Positions 36,036 through 45,213 are shown, counted from the first letter of the stretch. The stretch is DNA of 64,000 nucleotides from Haliscomenobacteraceae bacterium (GCA_947501115.1 CANMVX010000001.1:239056-303055), one strand, 5' to 3'. Notes: generated by a model from the sequence alone, not told the origin. Translations and numbers: made by a program.

Positions 36036-37116
36036 TATTTGTTATGAGTGAAATTTTTAAAACAATAGTAAAGGAATCTTCTTCTTTAAACACCTCGAGA
36101 TTATACCCATCATCACCATAAATTAAATCTAACCTTCGTTTTACATTTTTCAATCCAATGCCTTTGGTATAATCTGCTTCCAGGTCACTTTCTGAATAGG
36201 TACTACTATTTTCTACTCTAAAAGTTAAATTTTGCTCTTTTACTTTGAGATCTACATAGATAAATGAGTTTTCAGTATGTTGACTAACCCCATGCTTAAA
36301 GGCGTTTTCCAGGAAAGGTAACATTAGTAAAGGAGGAATTTTAAACTCTTTAACAGGCCCACTAATATTAAAATCAACATCTAATCTGTCGCCGTATCTC
36401 AATTTTTCCAGCGTAATTAAATTTTGCATTTGTTCAATTTCTTTTTCTAAAGAAATTTGACTCACATTGCAATCGTATAACATATAGTCCAGGAAATGAG
36501 ATAGCTTTAAAACAACTTCGGACGATTGGTCTGACTTTTGGAGAGTTAAAGCATACAGAGAATTAAGGGTATTGAAAAGAAAATGAGGGTGAATTTGTGA
36601 TTTTAAAAATTTAAGTTCCGCATCTAGTTTTTCTCTGGAAAGCTCCCTCGCTATTTTTTCATTCTGATAGTTTTTTTTAATTAATTTGATAGCGGCTGCG
36701 GCAAATACGATAGTATAAACATTAGTGGTTCTTTGTAATGCCTTAGTAAAGCTGGTTAGAGGAAATGTGGTATAATCATAATTCGGTACATAAATAGGTA
36801 CGTAAAATAAATGGAGTAATAGTCGGTCTAAATAGCCAAAACCAATAGCCGTAAGAATAAAAATTAAAGTGAATGCCAAATATTTTTCTTTATCGAGAAA
36901 ACCAGAAATCAACCAATACAGTGTTAAATAGGTTGCAAACATTCTTACTGGTAAGGTTACCAATACTTCAATGAAACTTTGCGTATAATTATCTCTAAAA
37001 CTTGCAAAGGCTATAGTGAAGTAACCAAGATATATAAGCCAAAAAATAAGATGCGCGAGTATCCTGTTTTTGGGATAGAGAAATTTATCGAACCTGAATA
37101 AAGAGAATGTTGACAT
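36028..37116 (-). CDS. LytS/YehU-type sensor histidine kinase
   Basis: 362 residues. The N-terminal half has about four transmembrane segments (ILAHLIFWLIYLGYFTIAF onward). After a short coiled coil comes the His_kinase box LKSQIHPHFLFNTLNSLYAL with its phosphoacceptor His near residue 178, followed by an ATPase domain with LLMLPFLENAFKHGV (N box) and GIGLKNVKRRLDLIYG. There is no separate extracellular sensor domain. It forms an operon with the LytTR regulator. Confidence 0.92.
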   Translation of the reverse strand: MSTFSLFRFDKFLYPKNRILAHLIFWLIYLGYFTIAFASFRDNYTQSFIEVLVTLPVRMFATYLTLYWLISGFLDKEKYLAFTLIFILTAIGFGYLDRLLLHLFYVPIYVPNYDYTTFPLTSFTKALQRTTNVYTIVFAAAAIKLIKKNYQNEKIARELSREKLDAELKFLKSQIHPHFLFNTLNSLYALTLQKSDQSSEVVLKLSHFLDYMLYDCNVSQISLEKEIEQMQNLITLEKLRYGDRLDVDFNISGPVKEFKIPPLLMLPFLENAFKHGVSQHTENSFIYVDLKVKEQNLTFRVENSSTYSESDLEADYTKGIGLKNVKRRLDLIYGDDGYNLEVFKEEDSFTIVLKISLITNNE

Positions 37117-37306
37117 TGTAATTACCCTTTTGCTTGACTAAAGATAAAATAAAGCCAGTTAAATAAAGGATTGATGTTTAAAAACAATGAATAATCATCG
37201 TTTATTACCCATTATGAAGATAAATTGCATTGGTACCCTGTTTTTATCTTATTGGCTTCATTTTAATTGTGTTGGGCGAAATAAATAAATTTTTTACCTT
37301 TTGATG

Positions 37307-37405
37307 TGTAATTTAGATTATTCAAAAAAATAACACCTACAAGTTTTTAATAGCAACCAATCTGAAGAATGCCACCATTTACTTAGGAATTTGGTGGTAT
37401 TTTTT
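37307..37405 (+). ncRNA. Candidate small RNA in the gap before the ZIP gene
   Basis: A possible promoter (TTG at 37272-37274, 20-base gap, TACCTTTTG at 37295-37303, one base longer than consensus) leads to a hairpin, 37369-37377 pairing with 37392-37400, followed by a T run on the plus strand. No plus-strand gene ends here, so the terminator would belong to a roughly 95-nt transcript. This is inference from layout only. Confidence 0.3.
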
Positions 37406-37406
37406 T
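37369..37406 (+). terminator. Plus-strand terminator-like hairpin without an upstream gene
   Basis: ATGCCACCA pairs with TGGTGGTAT (one G-T pair) around a 14-nt loop, and seven T follow. It faces away from the ZIP gene, whose stop codon lies on the T run. Confidence 0.6.
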
Positions 37407-38229
37407 AACCTAAAGAAACATCTAAGGTCATCATAATGGCGAATCCTACAATAGTTGCCATGGTAGCGAGATCAGTGTTTCCTGCCAGATGAGATTCAGG
37501 AATTAGTTCCTCAACGACCACATAAATCATAGCTCCAGCTGCGAAGGACAATGCGTAGGGGAGTAAAGGTTCAATAAGCAAAACAGCGGTTGCACCGAGA
37601 ACGCCAGCAAGAGGTTCTACTGCACCGGATAACTGGCCATAAAAAAAAGCTTTTCGCCTACTCATTCCTTCTCTTCTCAACGGAACAGAAACGGCAGTTC
37701 CTTCCGGCAGATTTTGTAGGCCTATGCCTATGGTTAAAGCTACGGCTGCTCCAAGACTTGCAGTATCTAATCCATGGGCGGCTGCACCAAATGCAACGCC
37801 AATAGCAAGTCCCTCGGGTATATTGTGGATGGTTATCGCCGATACTAATAAAATACTTCTTTTCCAGGAAGAGGGAACGCCTTCTGCCTGATTAATCTCA
37901 AAACCTGGATGAAGATGGGGTAGATAACGGTCAACTATCCAAAGAAATATTCCTCCACCCAAAAATCCGATCAATGCGGGTAGCCATGAAGGTACTTTTG
38001 CCGCTTTTTCCGTCATTTCAATGGCTGGTGCCAATAGTGACCAATAACTGGCAGCAATCATTACTCCTGCAGCAAAGCCTAACATGGCATCAAGAACTTT
38101 TTGATTCATTTTTTTGAAGAAAAAAACAAAAGAAGCTCCAAATGCAGTGATTCCCCAAGTGAATAAAGTAGCCATTAAAGCTAATAGAATCGGATTTATT
38201 CCTTTCAAAGATTCAATAAATGCATCCAT
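37405..38229 (-). CDS. ZIP family metal transporter
   Basis: 274 residues with eight predicted membrane helices. Metal-binding helices carry [17 protein letters not shown] near residue 135 and [17 protein letters not shown] near 168, followed by [15 protein letters not shown]. These mark the GufA/ZupT branch of ZIP proteins, which import zinc and other divalent metals across the cytoplasmic membrane. The His-rich loop between helices 3 and 4 is short (YLPHLHPGF). The gene stands 31 bases from an MscS gene on the same strand. Confidence 0.93.
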   Translation of the reverse strand: MDAFIESLKGINPILLALMATLFTWGITAFGASFVFFFKKMNQKVLDAMLGFAAGVMIAASYWSLLAPAIEMTEKAAKVPSWLPALIGFLGGGIFLWIVDRYLPHLHPGFEINQAEGVPSSWKRSILLVSAITIHNIPEGLAIGVAFGAAAHGLDTASLGAAVALTIGIGLQNLPEGTAVSVPLRREGMSRRKAFFYGQLSGAVEPLAGVLGATAVLLIEPLLPYALSFAAGAMIYVVVEELIPESHLAGNTDLATMATIVGFAIMMTLDVSLG

Positions 38230-38260
38230 GATATTTCATTTTATTAAAAATTTGTTGTTT

Positions 38261-39124
38261 TCAGGCATTCTCTTTTAAAGCGTTCAAAGATTGATTTAAT
38301 TTAGAGAACGAAATTCCTTCCTCGTTGAATTTTTTATAAATAATCTCATAAAGGTCGCATTTTAATTCAAACCCTTTCGCACTATTTGCAGTCCAGATCC
38401 AAGCTCTAATAGAAATACCCACCGGATTAATTTGTACAATTCTGACTTTAACCGTAGGCGAACCTTCGTCCATTTCTTCATCTGTGCGATTATCCAAAGA
38501 TAAAGGATGTGTAACGGCTGCATTCTCCAAAATAGCTTTTGCTTGATTGATATCTGTTCCATGTTCGAGTTGAATTTCCAGCCAATTACAAATTCTGTCA
38601 TCCTCAAAATCAGAGTTTATTATGATTTCATTCCCCATCAAGGTATTGGGTACAATGATGCGTCTATTTTCAAAATCTCTAATTACAGTGTGTCTGAGGG
38701 TAATATCTTCAACAATGCCGTTCAGGGTATCTCTGATTTTTAACCTGTCATTTACTCTAAACGGCTTAAAAATCACGATGAATATACCACTTATTATGTT
38801 ACTTAGGGTCTGTTGAGAGGCAAAACCAACAGCAACAGCCAAAATTCCGGCACCTGCAAGCATGGAATTAGCAATGGTTCGCATACTTGGCACAGAATAA
38901 ATAGCCAAAGAAATACCTACAATGTATATTACCGCCGCTAAAAAATGCCTTAAAAATTGGTAATTAGTTGGATCATTCTGCATTATAACTGTCGATTTTA
39001 ATATAAACCGACGGAAAACTTTGCTGAAAGTATAGCCAACTACAAAAGTTCCTAAAAGGATACCTAAAAATTCTGCATAATCAGAGAACTTATGTTCATA
39101 AAAATGATTTAACCAGTCTAACAT
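38261..39124 (-). CDS. MscS family mechanosensitive channel
   Basis: 287 residues. Three hydrophobic segments lead to the pore helix region NSMLAGAGILAVAVGFASQQTLSNIISGIFIVIFKPFRVNDRLKI, which has the Gly/Ala pattern of TM3 and the conserved cytoplasmic beta domain (GIVEDITLRHTVIRDFENRRIIVPN). The C-terminal domain is short. The channel releases solutes after osmotic downshock. The length is like MscS itself, without the large periplasmic domains of MscK. Confidence 0.93.
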   Translation of the reverse strand: MLDWLNHFYEHKFSDYAEFLGILLGTFVVGYTFSKVFRRFILKSTVIMQNDPTNYQFLRHFLAAVIYIVGISLAIYSVPSMRTIANSMLAGAGILAVAVGFASQQTLSNIISGIFIVIFKPFRVNDRLKIRDTLNGIVEDITLRHTVIRDFENRRIIVPNTLMGNEIIINSDFEDDRICNWLEIQLEHGTDINQAKAILENAAVTHPLSLDNRTDEEMDEGSPTVKVRIVQINPVGISIRAWIWTANSAKGFELKCDLYEIIYKKFNEEGISFSKLNQSLNALKENA

Positions 39125-39192
39125 AACTATTCTTTTAACTAATGAACAACAATTCTACTATATAATGTTTTATATGTCGGTAAAAAGTCGTG

Positions 39193-40863
39193 ATGAAAAA
39201 GCATTTGAAGACAAAGTTTAATAAAACATACAGAGTCAGAAAGGTCATTGGTTATTCCCTTAGTTTCCTTTTTTCTTACTATCAATTAAAATTTATTTCG
39301 TTCTTTTTAGGTAGAGCATATTATCAAAGAAATTTGAATAGGTTGCTTTCACAAAAAGGAGAAGAACTAAAGGATTTATTTACTGACCTTGAAGGATTAT
39401 TCATAAAAGCCGGTCAATTTCTTTCTGTTGCTGGTTTTTTCTTGCCAGAAACCTTCAAAAAGCAATTAGAAGGCTTACAAGATGCAGCAACACCAAAAGA
39501 TTTTTTACAAATACAATCATCTCTGTTATCTCATTACGCTGTTCCACTTTCAGATATTTTTACGAAAATTGAGGAAACTCCCATGGCAGTTGCCTCAATT
39601 GGTCAGGTTCATAAGGCTTGGTTAAAAGATGGAACCCCCGTAGTCTTAAAAATTCAACATGAACATATTGAAAGAATTGCGGAAATTGATTTGACTATCA
39701 TAAGAAAATTAACTTATTGGATTGGCAGGTTTTTTGCCTTGGAAGGATTAGATTACGCTTACAAACAAATAGAAGCACTCATCTTACAGGAAATTGATTT
39801 CGAAAAGGAAGCTAATTCGCTTATTTCTATTTCTTCTTCATTATCTGATGAAAATTCCTGGTCTTTTCCAACCGTTTTTTCATCGTTGTCAGGCAGAAAA
39901 GTTTTGGTAATGAGTTGGATGGATGGGAAAAAAATTACAGACAAAGAATATCTCTCTTTAAACAATATTGATCCTAAAATTATTGTCGATAGACTGTGGA
40001 ATGGATTCTGCCGAATGATTTTCGAGCATGGTTTCTATCATGCAGATCCTCATCCAGGTAATATTCTGGTTGATAAAATGGGTAATATTTGTTTACTTGA
40101 TTTCGGCGCAGTTAGTACCTTATCTCCATTATTCAAAAAGGAAATTCCAGGATTAATTATTGCTTTTTCTACCTTAGACATAAAAAAGTTAACACAACAA
40201 CTCATTACCCTGGGATTCATCAATGATTCTCCCGCATCCGAATCTCTGGCTATAGATTTAGCCAAAGCTTTCAATCAGTTTTTAGAAAATGATATCGACC
40301 AGTTATTTAACCCGGAGGGAGCAATGAATCCAGCGTTCTGGAACAATCCTGTAAGTCACATCATGCTGAATACCAGCATAAAAGATTTATCTGCATCCTT
40401 TAGAATTCCAAAAGACTATATTCTGTTGGGGAGGACATTCTCCTTGTTATTAGGTGTTTCCTTTGTCCTTCGTCCTGGTGAAAATCCACTGAAATATCTT
40501 TCGCCAATAGTTAAGAAGTATCTAAATGAAAATAATCAATCTCAATGGTTTAAAGAGGCTGGTCTATTTGGCAGAAATATAATAAGCCTGCCCAAATTGA
40601 TAAGAGATACAGTGGAACAATTTCAAACGGGTAACAGTAGTCTAAAAACACCTGATATTTGGAGGAGTGCCAAACTACTTTATCTTTTGGGTCAACAGTT
40701 TGCGCTGATAATTTTGACTTTTAGCCTATTATATATAGCAAGGAAAGATTACAATGGTATTTGGGGATACAATATTTCTTCGCTATTTTTTATTCTAGGT
40801 TTTGTTTCCTTTCTAATCTTTTTGTTTAGGTTCAAAAAAGGAGATATTTTATTTAGGCAATAA
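39193..40863 (+). CDS. ABC1/AarF/UbiB family atypical kinase
   Basis: 556 residues from the ATG at 39193; the GTG just before it adds one residue. Family motifs: the KxGQ motif in LFIKAGQFLSVAG, the modified nucleotide loop MAVASIGQVHKAWLKDG, VVLKIQHEHIERI, FYHADPHPGNILVDKMGNICLLDFGAV. Two hydrophobic segments at the C-terminus (about residues 500-520 and 530-548) anchor it in the membrane. UbiB-like proteins support quinone synthesis or lipid handling through ATPase activity; the exact role in a menaquinone-using Bacteroidota is unclear. It ends 7 bases from the convergent ytxJ-like gene. Confidence 0.92.
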   Translation: MKKHLKTKFNKTYRVRKVIGYSLSFLFSYYQLKFISFFLGRAYYQRNLNRLLSQKGEELKDLFTDLEGLFIKAGQFLSVAGFFLPETFKKQLEGLQDAATPKDFLQIQSSLLSHYAVPLSDIFTKIEETPMAVASIGQVHKAWLKDGTPVVLKIQHEHIERIAEIDLTIIRKLTYWIGRFFALEGLDYAYKQIEALILQEIDFEKEANSLISISSSLSDENSWSFPTVFSSLSGRKVLVMSWMDGKKITDKEYLSLNNIDPKIIVDRLWNGFCRMIFEHGFYHADPHPGNILVDKMGNICLLDFGAVSTLSPLFKKEIPGLIIAFSTLDIKKLTQQLITLGFINDSPASESLAIDLAKAFNQFLENDIDQLFNPEGAMNPAFWNNPVSHIMLNTSIKDLSASFRIPKDYILLGRTFSLLLGVSFVLRPGENPLKYLSPIVKKYLNENNQSQWFKEAGLFGRNIISLPKLIRDTVEQFQTGNSSLKTPDIWRSAKLLYLLGQQFALIILTFSLLYIARKDYNGIWGYNISSLFFILGFVSFLIFLFRFKKGDILFRQ

Positions 40864-40870
40864 TTTCTTT

Positions 40871-41221
40871 TTATTTTAACAAAGAAAGACTGTCTTCCAG
40901 TATGGTAGCCTTTATTTTATGGTGAGACGTGGTAAAGGCAACCTGCCCGTTATGGACTAATATCAATTGTGGCGATTGATGATGAACATTGAGCTTTGAA
41001 GCAACCTCATTTGAAATAGAACGATATTTTAATAGATCTAAATAGTAGAATATGAGGGGTTTATCTGTATTTTTGAAAGAAAATTCTACATTTTCTTTCG
41101 CTTGAGCACTTATTCCACAAGTAGTTGAATGCTTAAAAATATATACTGGAATGGAATTTGATAGAGCTATAATTTCAGCTATTTGGTTTTCCTCCGTTAG
41201 GTTTGACCAATCTTTGTTCAT
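40871..41221 (-). CDS. Bacillithiol-system protein YtxJ-like, monothiol glutaredoxin type
   Basis: 116 residues from the ATG at 41221; an ATG at 41242 would add seven lysine-rich residues. The thioredoxin-fold active site is YIFKHSTTCGISAQAKENVEF, with a single Cys, as in YtxJ (KHSTxCxIS). The tail SPQLILVHNGQVAFTTSHHKI carries the cis-Pro and the conserved His pair. YtxJ proteins are predicted monothiol bacilliredoxins that remove bacillithiol from proteins. Bacillithiol genes are not in this window, so the pathway is inferred from the family. Confidence 0.85.
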   Translation of the reverse strand: MNKDWSNLTEENQIAEIIALSNSIPVYIFKHSTTCGISAQAKENVEFSFKNTDKPLIFYYLDLLKYRSISNEVASKLNVHHQSPQLILVHNGQVAFTTSHHKIKATILEDSLSLLK

Positions 41222-41281
41222 CTTTTTTTTTGTTTTTAACACACTAATTTATCATCTTGTTTATGATTACAATACTATTTT

Positions 41282-41749
41282 ATGAAAACAAATGCTGTAA
41301 GGTTACTGGATGTTAAAAAAATCCCGTACGAAATGGTAAATTATAAGATAAACAAGGACAATTATGATGCAGAACAAATTGCCTTAGACAATAATATCCC
41401 ACAAAACCTATTATACAAAACATTAATATGTATGGGTTTGGATAAAGAAATAATAGTAGCAGTTTTACCTGCAAATGAACAATTATCTATAAAGAAGTTA
41501 GAAAAAGTTGCTGGAATTAAACAAATAAATCTTCTTCCAACGGAAGAGTTGATGGTTAAAATAGGTTATATCAGAGGTGGGTGCTCACCTATAGCAATGA
41601 AAAAGAAATTCCCGGTTTATATTCAATCTTCAACAGATGCCAACACAATCGTTTGGATTAATGCAGGTAAAAAGGGGATTTTACTAAAGATGTTACTCGG
41701 TGATATTATTTTAATAACCGACGGTCAATTAGCAGATATTTCTAGATAA
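41282..41749 (+). CDS. ybaK: Cys-tRNA(Pro)/Cys-tRNA(Cys) deacylase, YbaK/EbsC family
   Basis: 155 residues. YbaK signatures: AVRLLDVKKIPYEMVNYK at the start, IPQNLLYKTLICMGLDKEIIVAVLPAN with the conserved Lys, and GYIRGGCSPIAMKKKFPVYI, where GxxxGGxSP is typical with Cys replacing the common Ile/Val side. It hydrolyses mischarged Cys-tRNA(Pro) in the cytoplasm. A single gene, divergent from the ytxJ-like gene by about 60 bases. Confidence 0.93.
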   Translation: MKTNAVRLLDVKKIPYEMVNYKINKDNYDAEQIALDNNIPQNLLYKTLICMGLDKEIIVAVLPANEQLSIKKLEKVAGIKQINLLPTEELMVKIGYIRGGCSPIAMKKKFPVYIQSSTDANTIVWINAGKKGILLKMLLGDIILITDGQLADISR

Positions 41750-41761
41750 AAACAGAGTAAA

Positions 41762-42634
41762 TTAGTCTTCTTTAGGTTGTTTTCTTGGTCTCATTAAACC
41801 TTCCTGGGCTACAGAGGCGACAAGTTTTCCGTCCCTGGTAAAAATATTTCCTCTGGTAAATCCCCTTGAATTTGAGGCACTTGGACTATCAATAGCATAA
41901 AGTAACCAATCATCCATCCTAAAGGGTCTATGAAACCACATAGCATGGTCTAAGCTGGCAAGCTGTAATTTAGGAATACTTCCTTCTTTACCGTGGGGTA
42001 GTAGCGCTGAGGTCAATAGGTTATAATCAGAGGCGTACGCTAATACTAACGGATGAAATTTTGAATTTTCGGGCATTTCGCCGATAGATTTCATCCAAAT
42101 ATGACGAAATGGCTCTCTTTTTTCAGGTACAGCAGGGTTGTACAATTCCACCGGTCTGAATTCAATAGGCCGATCAAGATTAAGGAAGTCGTACATATTT
42201 TGAGGTAAAAATTCTCCGAAATGCTTAGCTAAATCTTTCCAGCTTACTAATTGTTCAGGTTCCTGAACCTTTGGCATAGCTATTTGGTGATCAAATCCTA
42301 TTTCATCTGATTGGAAAGAGGCGGACATTAAAAATATTTCACGACCTTGTTGAATAGCTTTTACTCTTCTAGTCGTAAAACTTCCGCCATCCCGAATTCT
42401 ATCCACTTGAAATATGATAGGAATATCAAGGTTGCCTGGAAGAATAAAATATGAATGTAAAGAATGAACATGTCTGTCCGCTGGTACAGTATTTATAGCG
42501 GCACTTAACGCTTGCGCAAGGACCTGGCCACCAAAAACATTGGAACTTCCTACTGTTTTGGAATATCCTCTAAACAAATTCTCCTCAATTTGCTCTAAAT
42601 TCAATAAATCAAGTAATTCACTAATTTCTTTCAT
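41762..42634 (-). CDS. tesB: Acyl-CoA thioesterase II
   Basis: 290 residues, standard for TesB. Double hotdog fold with FGGQVLAQALSAAINTVP, HSLHSYFILPGN, GGSFTTRRVKAIQQGREIF in the first half, and SLDHAMWFHRPFRMDDWLLY with the catalytic Asp region in the second. GFTRGNIFTRDGKLVASVAQEGLMR closes it. It hydrolyses medium to long acyl-CoA in the cytoplasm. It starts 1 base after the aldolase stop and is probably translationally coupled, though the two reactions are unrelated. Confidence 0.95.
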   Translation of the reverse strand: MKEISELLDLLNLEQIEENLFRGYSKTVGSSNVFGGQVLAQALSAAINTVPADRHVHSLHSYFILPGNLDIPIIFQVDRIRDGGSFTTRRVKAIQQGREIFLMSASFQSDEIGFDHQIAMPKVQEPEQLVSWKDLAKHFGEFLPQNMYDFLNLDRPIEFRPVELYNPAVPEKREPFRHIWMKSIGEMPENSKFHPLVLAYASDYNLLTSALLPHGKEGSIPKLQLASLDHAMWFHRPFRMDDWLLYAIDSPSASNSRGFTRGNIFTRDGKLVASVAQEGLMRPRKQPKED

Positions 42635-42635
42635 A

Positions 42636-43286
42636 TTAATAGGATAATACTTGTTTTACTTTTAGGCTAAGTTTCGAAAAATCTTCTGTTGTTTTTAATT
42701 CTCCGGCAAACAACTGGGAGCCCATACCAAGGTAGTTTGCACCAGCTTTTAACCAGGATTGAATGCTTTCCTGCGTTGGTTCTACTCCTCCTGTAACCAT
42801 TACTTTAATGTTGGGCAAAGGACCTTTTATGGCTTTTACAAAGCCAGGTCCTAAAACATTACCTGGAAATAATTTAACTACGGTAGCTCCGGCTAGTTTT
42901 GCATGCCATATTTCATTGAGTGTTGCAGCAGCGGGCAACCAGGGAATTTGATGTTCTCTACATACTTCTCCTACCTCTAAGGAGGTAATAGGTTGAACAA
43001 TAAAGTCTGTTCCCATATTTATATAGTCTTTTGCTTCTTCGGCAGTAAAAATGGTGCCAATACCCAATGCCATTTCCGGACAATTTTCATTGACAAAATC
43101 TCTCAAAGCAGAAAAAACGGTAGGTGCTTCAATGCCTCGGTTGGTAAATTCAAATACCCTCATTCCGCCATCGTAACACGCTTTTACTATTTTTTTAGAA
43201 TATTCGATATCCGGATTAAAAAAGACAGGTGCAATTTTAGTTTGTTCCAATAAAATTAAGACTTGCGCTGCGTTCATTGAGGCCAT
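42636..43286 (-). CDS. eda: KDPG/KHG aldolase
   Basis: 216 residues. The Glu base lies in GGMRVFEFTNRG near 45, the ALGIGTIFTAEEAKDYINMGTDFIVQP segment is typical, and the Schiff-base Lys is in ATVVKLFPGNVLGPGFVKAIKGPLP near 137. It splits 2-keto-3-deoxy-6-phosphogluconate to pyruvate and glyceraldehyde-3-phosphate, or 4-hydroxy-2-oxoglutarate. No Edd or KdgK gene is adjacent, so the physiological substrate may be a uronate product. An ATG at 43277 is an alternative start. Confidence 0.92.
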   Translation of the reverse strand: MASMNAAQVLILLEQTKIAPVFFNPDIEYSKKIVKACYDGGMRVFEFTNRGIEAPTVFSALRDFVNENCPEMALGIGTIFTAEEAKDYINMGTDFIVQPITSLEVGEVCREHQIPWLPAAATLNEIWHAKLAGATVVKLFPGNVLGPGFVKAIKGPLPNIKVMVTGGVEPTQESIQSWLKAGANYLGMGSQLFAGELKTTEDFSKLSLKVKQVLSY

Positions 43287-43311
43287 TGATTTTGTTTTTA
43301 TACTTTTTGGT

Positions 43312-43361
43312 GCAAATTAGGCATTTTAATATAAAATGTAAACAATTAATTGCTAATTTGC
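43312..43361. promoter_or_regulatory. Symmetrical divergent control region
   Basis: GCAAATTAG (43312-43320) and CTAATTTGC (43353-43361) form an inverted repeat with a second palindrome, CATTTTA/TAAAATG, in between. Each arm has a TAATTTG, close to a -7 box, pointing toward the aldolase and the repeat lipoprotein genes respectively. A shared regulator or back-to-back promoters are possible. Confidence 0.4.
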
Positions 43362-43406
43362 ATTCAATTCGTTCAATTACTTAATGATATGTTTCAAATG
43401 TATCCC

Positions 43407-44708
43407 ATGAAAATTAGTGTTACTCTTTTTGTTGTTTTAATAGCTATCCTTTTTAATTCCTGTGCTGTAATGACCTCAATGGGGTTAAATAATAAAGCTT
43501 CTTGGGAAAAGCCAGCGTCTAATGGCATTTCACCAGAGGAAACTTTATGGAAAAAGGTTCAATCTACCAATACGGAAGAGGCTTATGTAGATTATTTAAG
43601 TAAGTTTCCTTATGGAAAATATAAATATGATGCCAGGCTTCAATTACAATTGGTGGACACAGAAGCTGCTTGGGAAAAAGCTAAAGCCGCTAATTCCGAA
43701 GAGGCTTATCAGGTTTTTATGAGAGATTATGCGGGATCGAAGTATAATGCACAGGCATTTGCTAACCTTACTATAATAAGACAAGAAGAAACCTGGAATC
43801 GAACTAAAATGATGAATACAGCAGAGGCTTACAATGATTTTATTTCACGTTTTCCACTTTCTGAATATATTTCGGAGGCAAAGAACAAATACGCCAGCAT
43901 CCAAAGCGAGGCAGAATGGAACAGAATTAAAAATTTTAATAATGTAGCTGTATTTGAAAATTATGTAAATTCTTTTCCAAATAGTGTATTCAAGGATCAG
44001 GCAATAGCCAAAGTTCAATCATTTAATAATAATGCGCCTTCATCAAATTTAATGGCTTCTAAAGCACCTGTTTCCTCTGCGAATAATTCAAGGATTCAAA
44101 CAAACAATATACCTAAAAATGAATCTCAAAAGGCAGAAAAGCCTGAAAAGAAAGACATAGGTGCCGATAAATGGTTTCAAGCCAATGCATTAAATACTAT
44201 TGAAGCTTATCAGGATTTTTTAAAGGAGTTTCCTAAACATAAGTTTTCTCCTTTAGCAAAAAAGGAATTAGCATTATTCGATGAACAAACCTGGATGAGG
44301 GCCAAGTCGGCAAATACTAATGAAGCTTATGAAAATTATCAAAAGCTTTTTCCAACTGGCAGGTATTTTAAGGAAGCTAAAAAGAAAATTTTAGATCAAG
44401 AAGTGGAAACCATTCTGGCGGGAGATTATCAGTCTTTACCTGCTATGAATAAAAGTGAGTCTCTACCGGGTTCTAAACTAAACGAAATCACTATAAAAAA
44501 TATCACAGGATTTACCCTGGTCATTATTTATAGTGGTCCCGTTAGCGAAAAAATAGAAGTTAAAGATGGCAGTATGTATGTCGTTAAATTACCAAACGGT
44601 CAATACAATATAACTGCTACTTTATCTTCTGATTTAATTGGTTCATTTGTTGGTAAGGAAAATTTGACCGGTGGAAAATATGAAACCAAATTTTTCCTTG
44701 GTTATTAA
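43407..44708 (+). CDS. Lipoprotein with six 35-residue repeats
   Basis: 433 residues from the ATG at 43407, which gives a lipoprotein signal with Cys19 (LFNSC). Earlier ATGs at 43388 and 43398 only lengthen the signal. The mature protein holds six repeats of a W-x(8)-EAY-x(3)-L/F-x(3)-FP-x(2)-Y/F pattern (for example AAWEKAKAANSEEAYQVFMRD and QTWMRAKSANTNEAYENYQK). Four are in tandem, then a Ser/Asn/Pro-rich spacer, then two more. The last 90 residues form a small beta domain. The repeats are helical and TPR-like, as in scaffold proteins. No partner is evident and the function is unknown. Confidence 0.7.
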   Translation: MKISVTLFVVLIAILFNSCAVMTSMGLNNKASWEKPASNGISPEETLWKKVQSTNTEEAYVDYLSKFPYGKYKYDARLQLQLVDTEAAWEKAKAANSEEAYQVFMRDYAGSKYNAQAFANLTIIRQEETWNRTKMMNTAEAYNDFISRFPLSEYISEAKNKYASIQSEAEWNRIKNFNNVAVFENYVNSFPNSVFKDQAIAKVQSFNNNAPSSNLMASKAPVSSANNSRIQTNNIPKNESQKAEKPEKKDIGADKWFQANALNTIEAYQDFLKEFPKHKFSPLAKKELALFDEQTWMRAKSANTNEAYENYQKLFPTGRYFKEAKKKILDQEVETILAGDYQSLPAMNKSESLPGSKLNEITIKNITGFTLVIIYSGPVSEKIEVKDGSMYVVKLPNGQYNITATLSSDLIGSFVGKENLTGGKYETKFFLGY

Positions 44709-44712
44709 TTTC

Positions 44713-45213
44713 TTACTCGACAGACCTTTTACTAATCAATCTTTGCTTTGCGTAATACGTGTCATCTTCAACCTGGTCACCGTCCCAATCCATCAGACTA
44801 GTCATAAAAATTTGTCCGTTTTCAAGGTCAATTTTATATTCAAGAGTTTGATCTGACTGAGTTAAGGTTAAGGTATCTCCATTTATTTTCCAGATACCAA
44901 AATATTCACTAATCAGTGAATTATCTCTACCCCTAAAAGTTTGATGATACTTTTTGTCTTTATCAAAAAACATTCTGAATGGTTTAACCTGAAATTGGTT
45001 TTCCCATGTTTCTTCTCTAGCTTCAAATAAAGAATCTTTTCCAACAGATTGATACGAATCAATTTTGACACTCATATAAGTTATTTGCCAAGTGCCTGGA
45101 ATTTGTTCACTTAAAACCTGGGCGTTTTGCTGATTCTTTTCTTCTGCGCTTGGTCCACAACCTAAAAGGGTTAATAAAGCCAGGGTAAAAAAGGAGTTTA
45201 GAATTAATTTCAT
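44713..45213 (-). CDS. Small lipocalin-like lipoprotein
   Basis: 166 residues from the ATG at 45213. Signal with lipobox LLGC at Cys19. The mature part begins with a short helix, then IPGTWQITYMSVKIDSYQ, the GTW opening of lipocalin-like domains, FRMFFDKDKKYHQTF and YFGIWKINGDTLTL, ending with a DWDGDQVEDD loop that may bind calcium. Ligand and role are unknown. It converges on the repeat lipoprotein with 4 bases between stops. Confidence 0.65.
   Translation of the reverse strand: MKLILNSFFTLALLTLLGCGPSAEEKNQQNAQVLSEQIPGTWQITYMSVKIDSYQSVGKDSLFEAREETWENQFQVKPFRMFFDKDKKYHQTFRGRDNSLISEYFGIWKINGDTLTLTQSDQTLEYKIDLENGQIFMTSLMDWDGDQVEDDTYYAKQRLISKRSVE

Noticed and set aside
38362..38607. 81-codon frame within the MscS gene
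   Set aside because: Shifted frame of a well-conserved channel gene.
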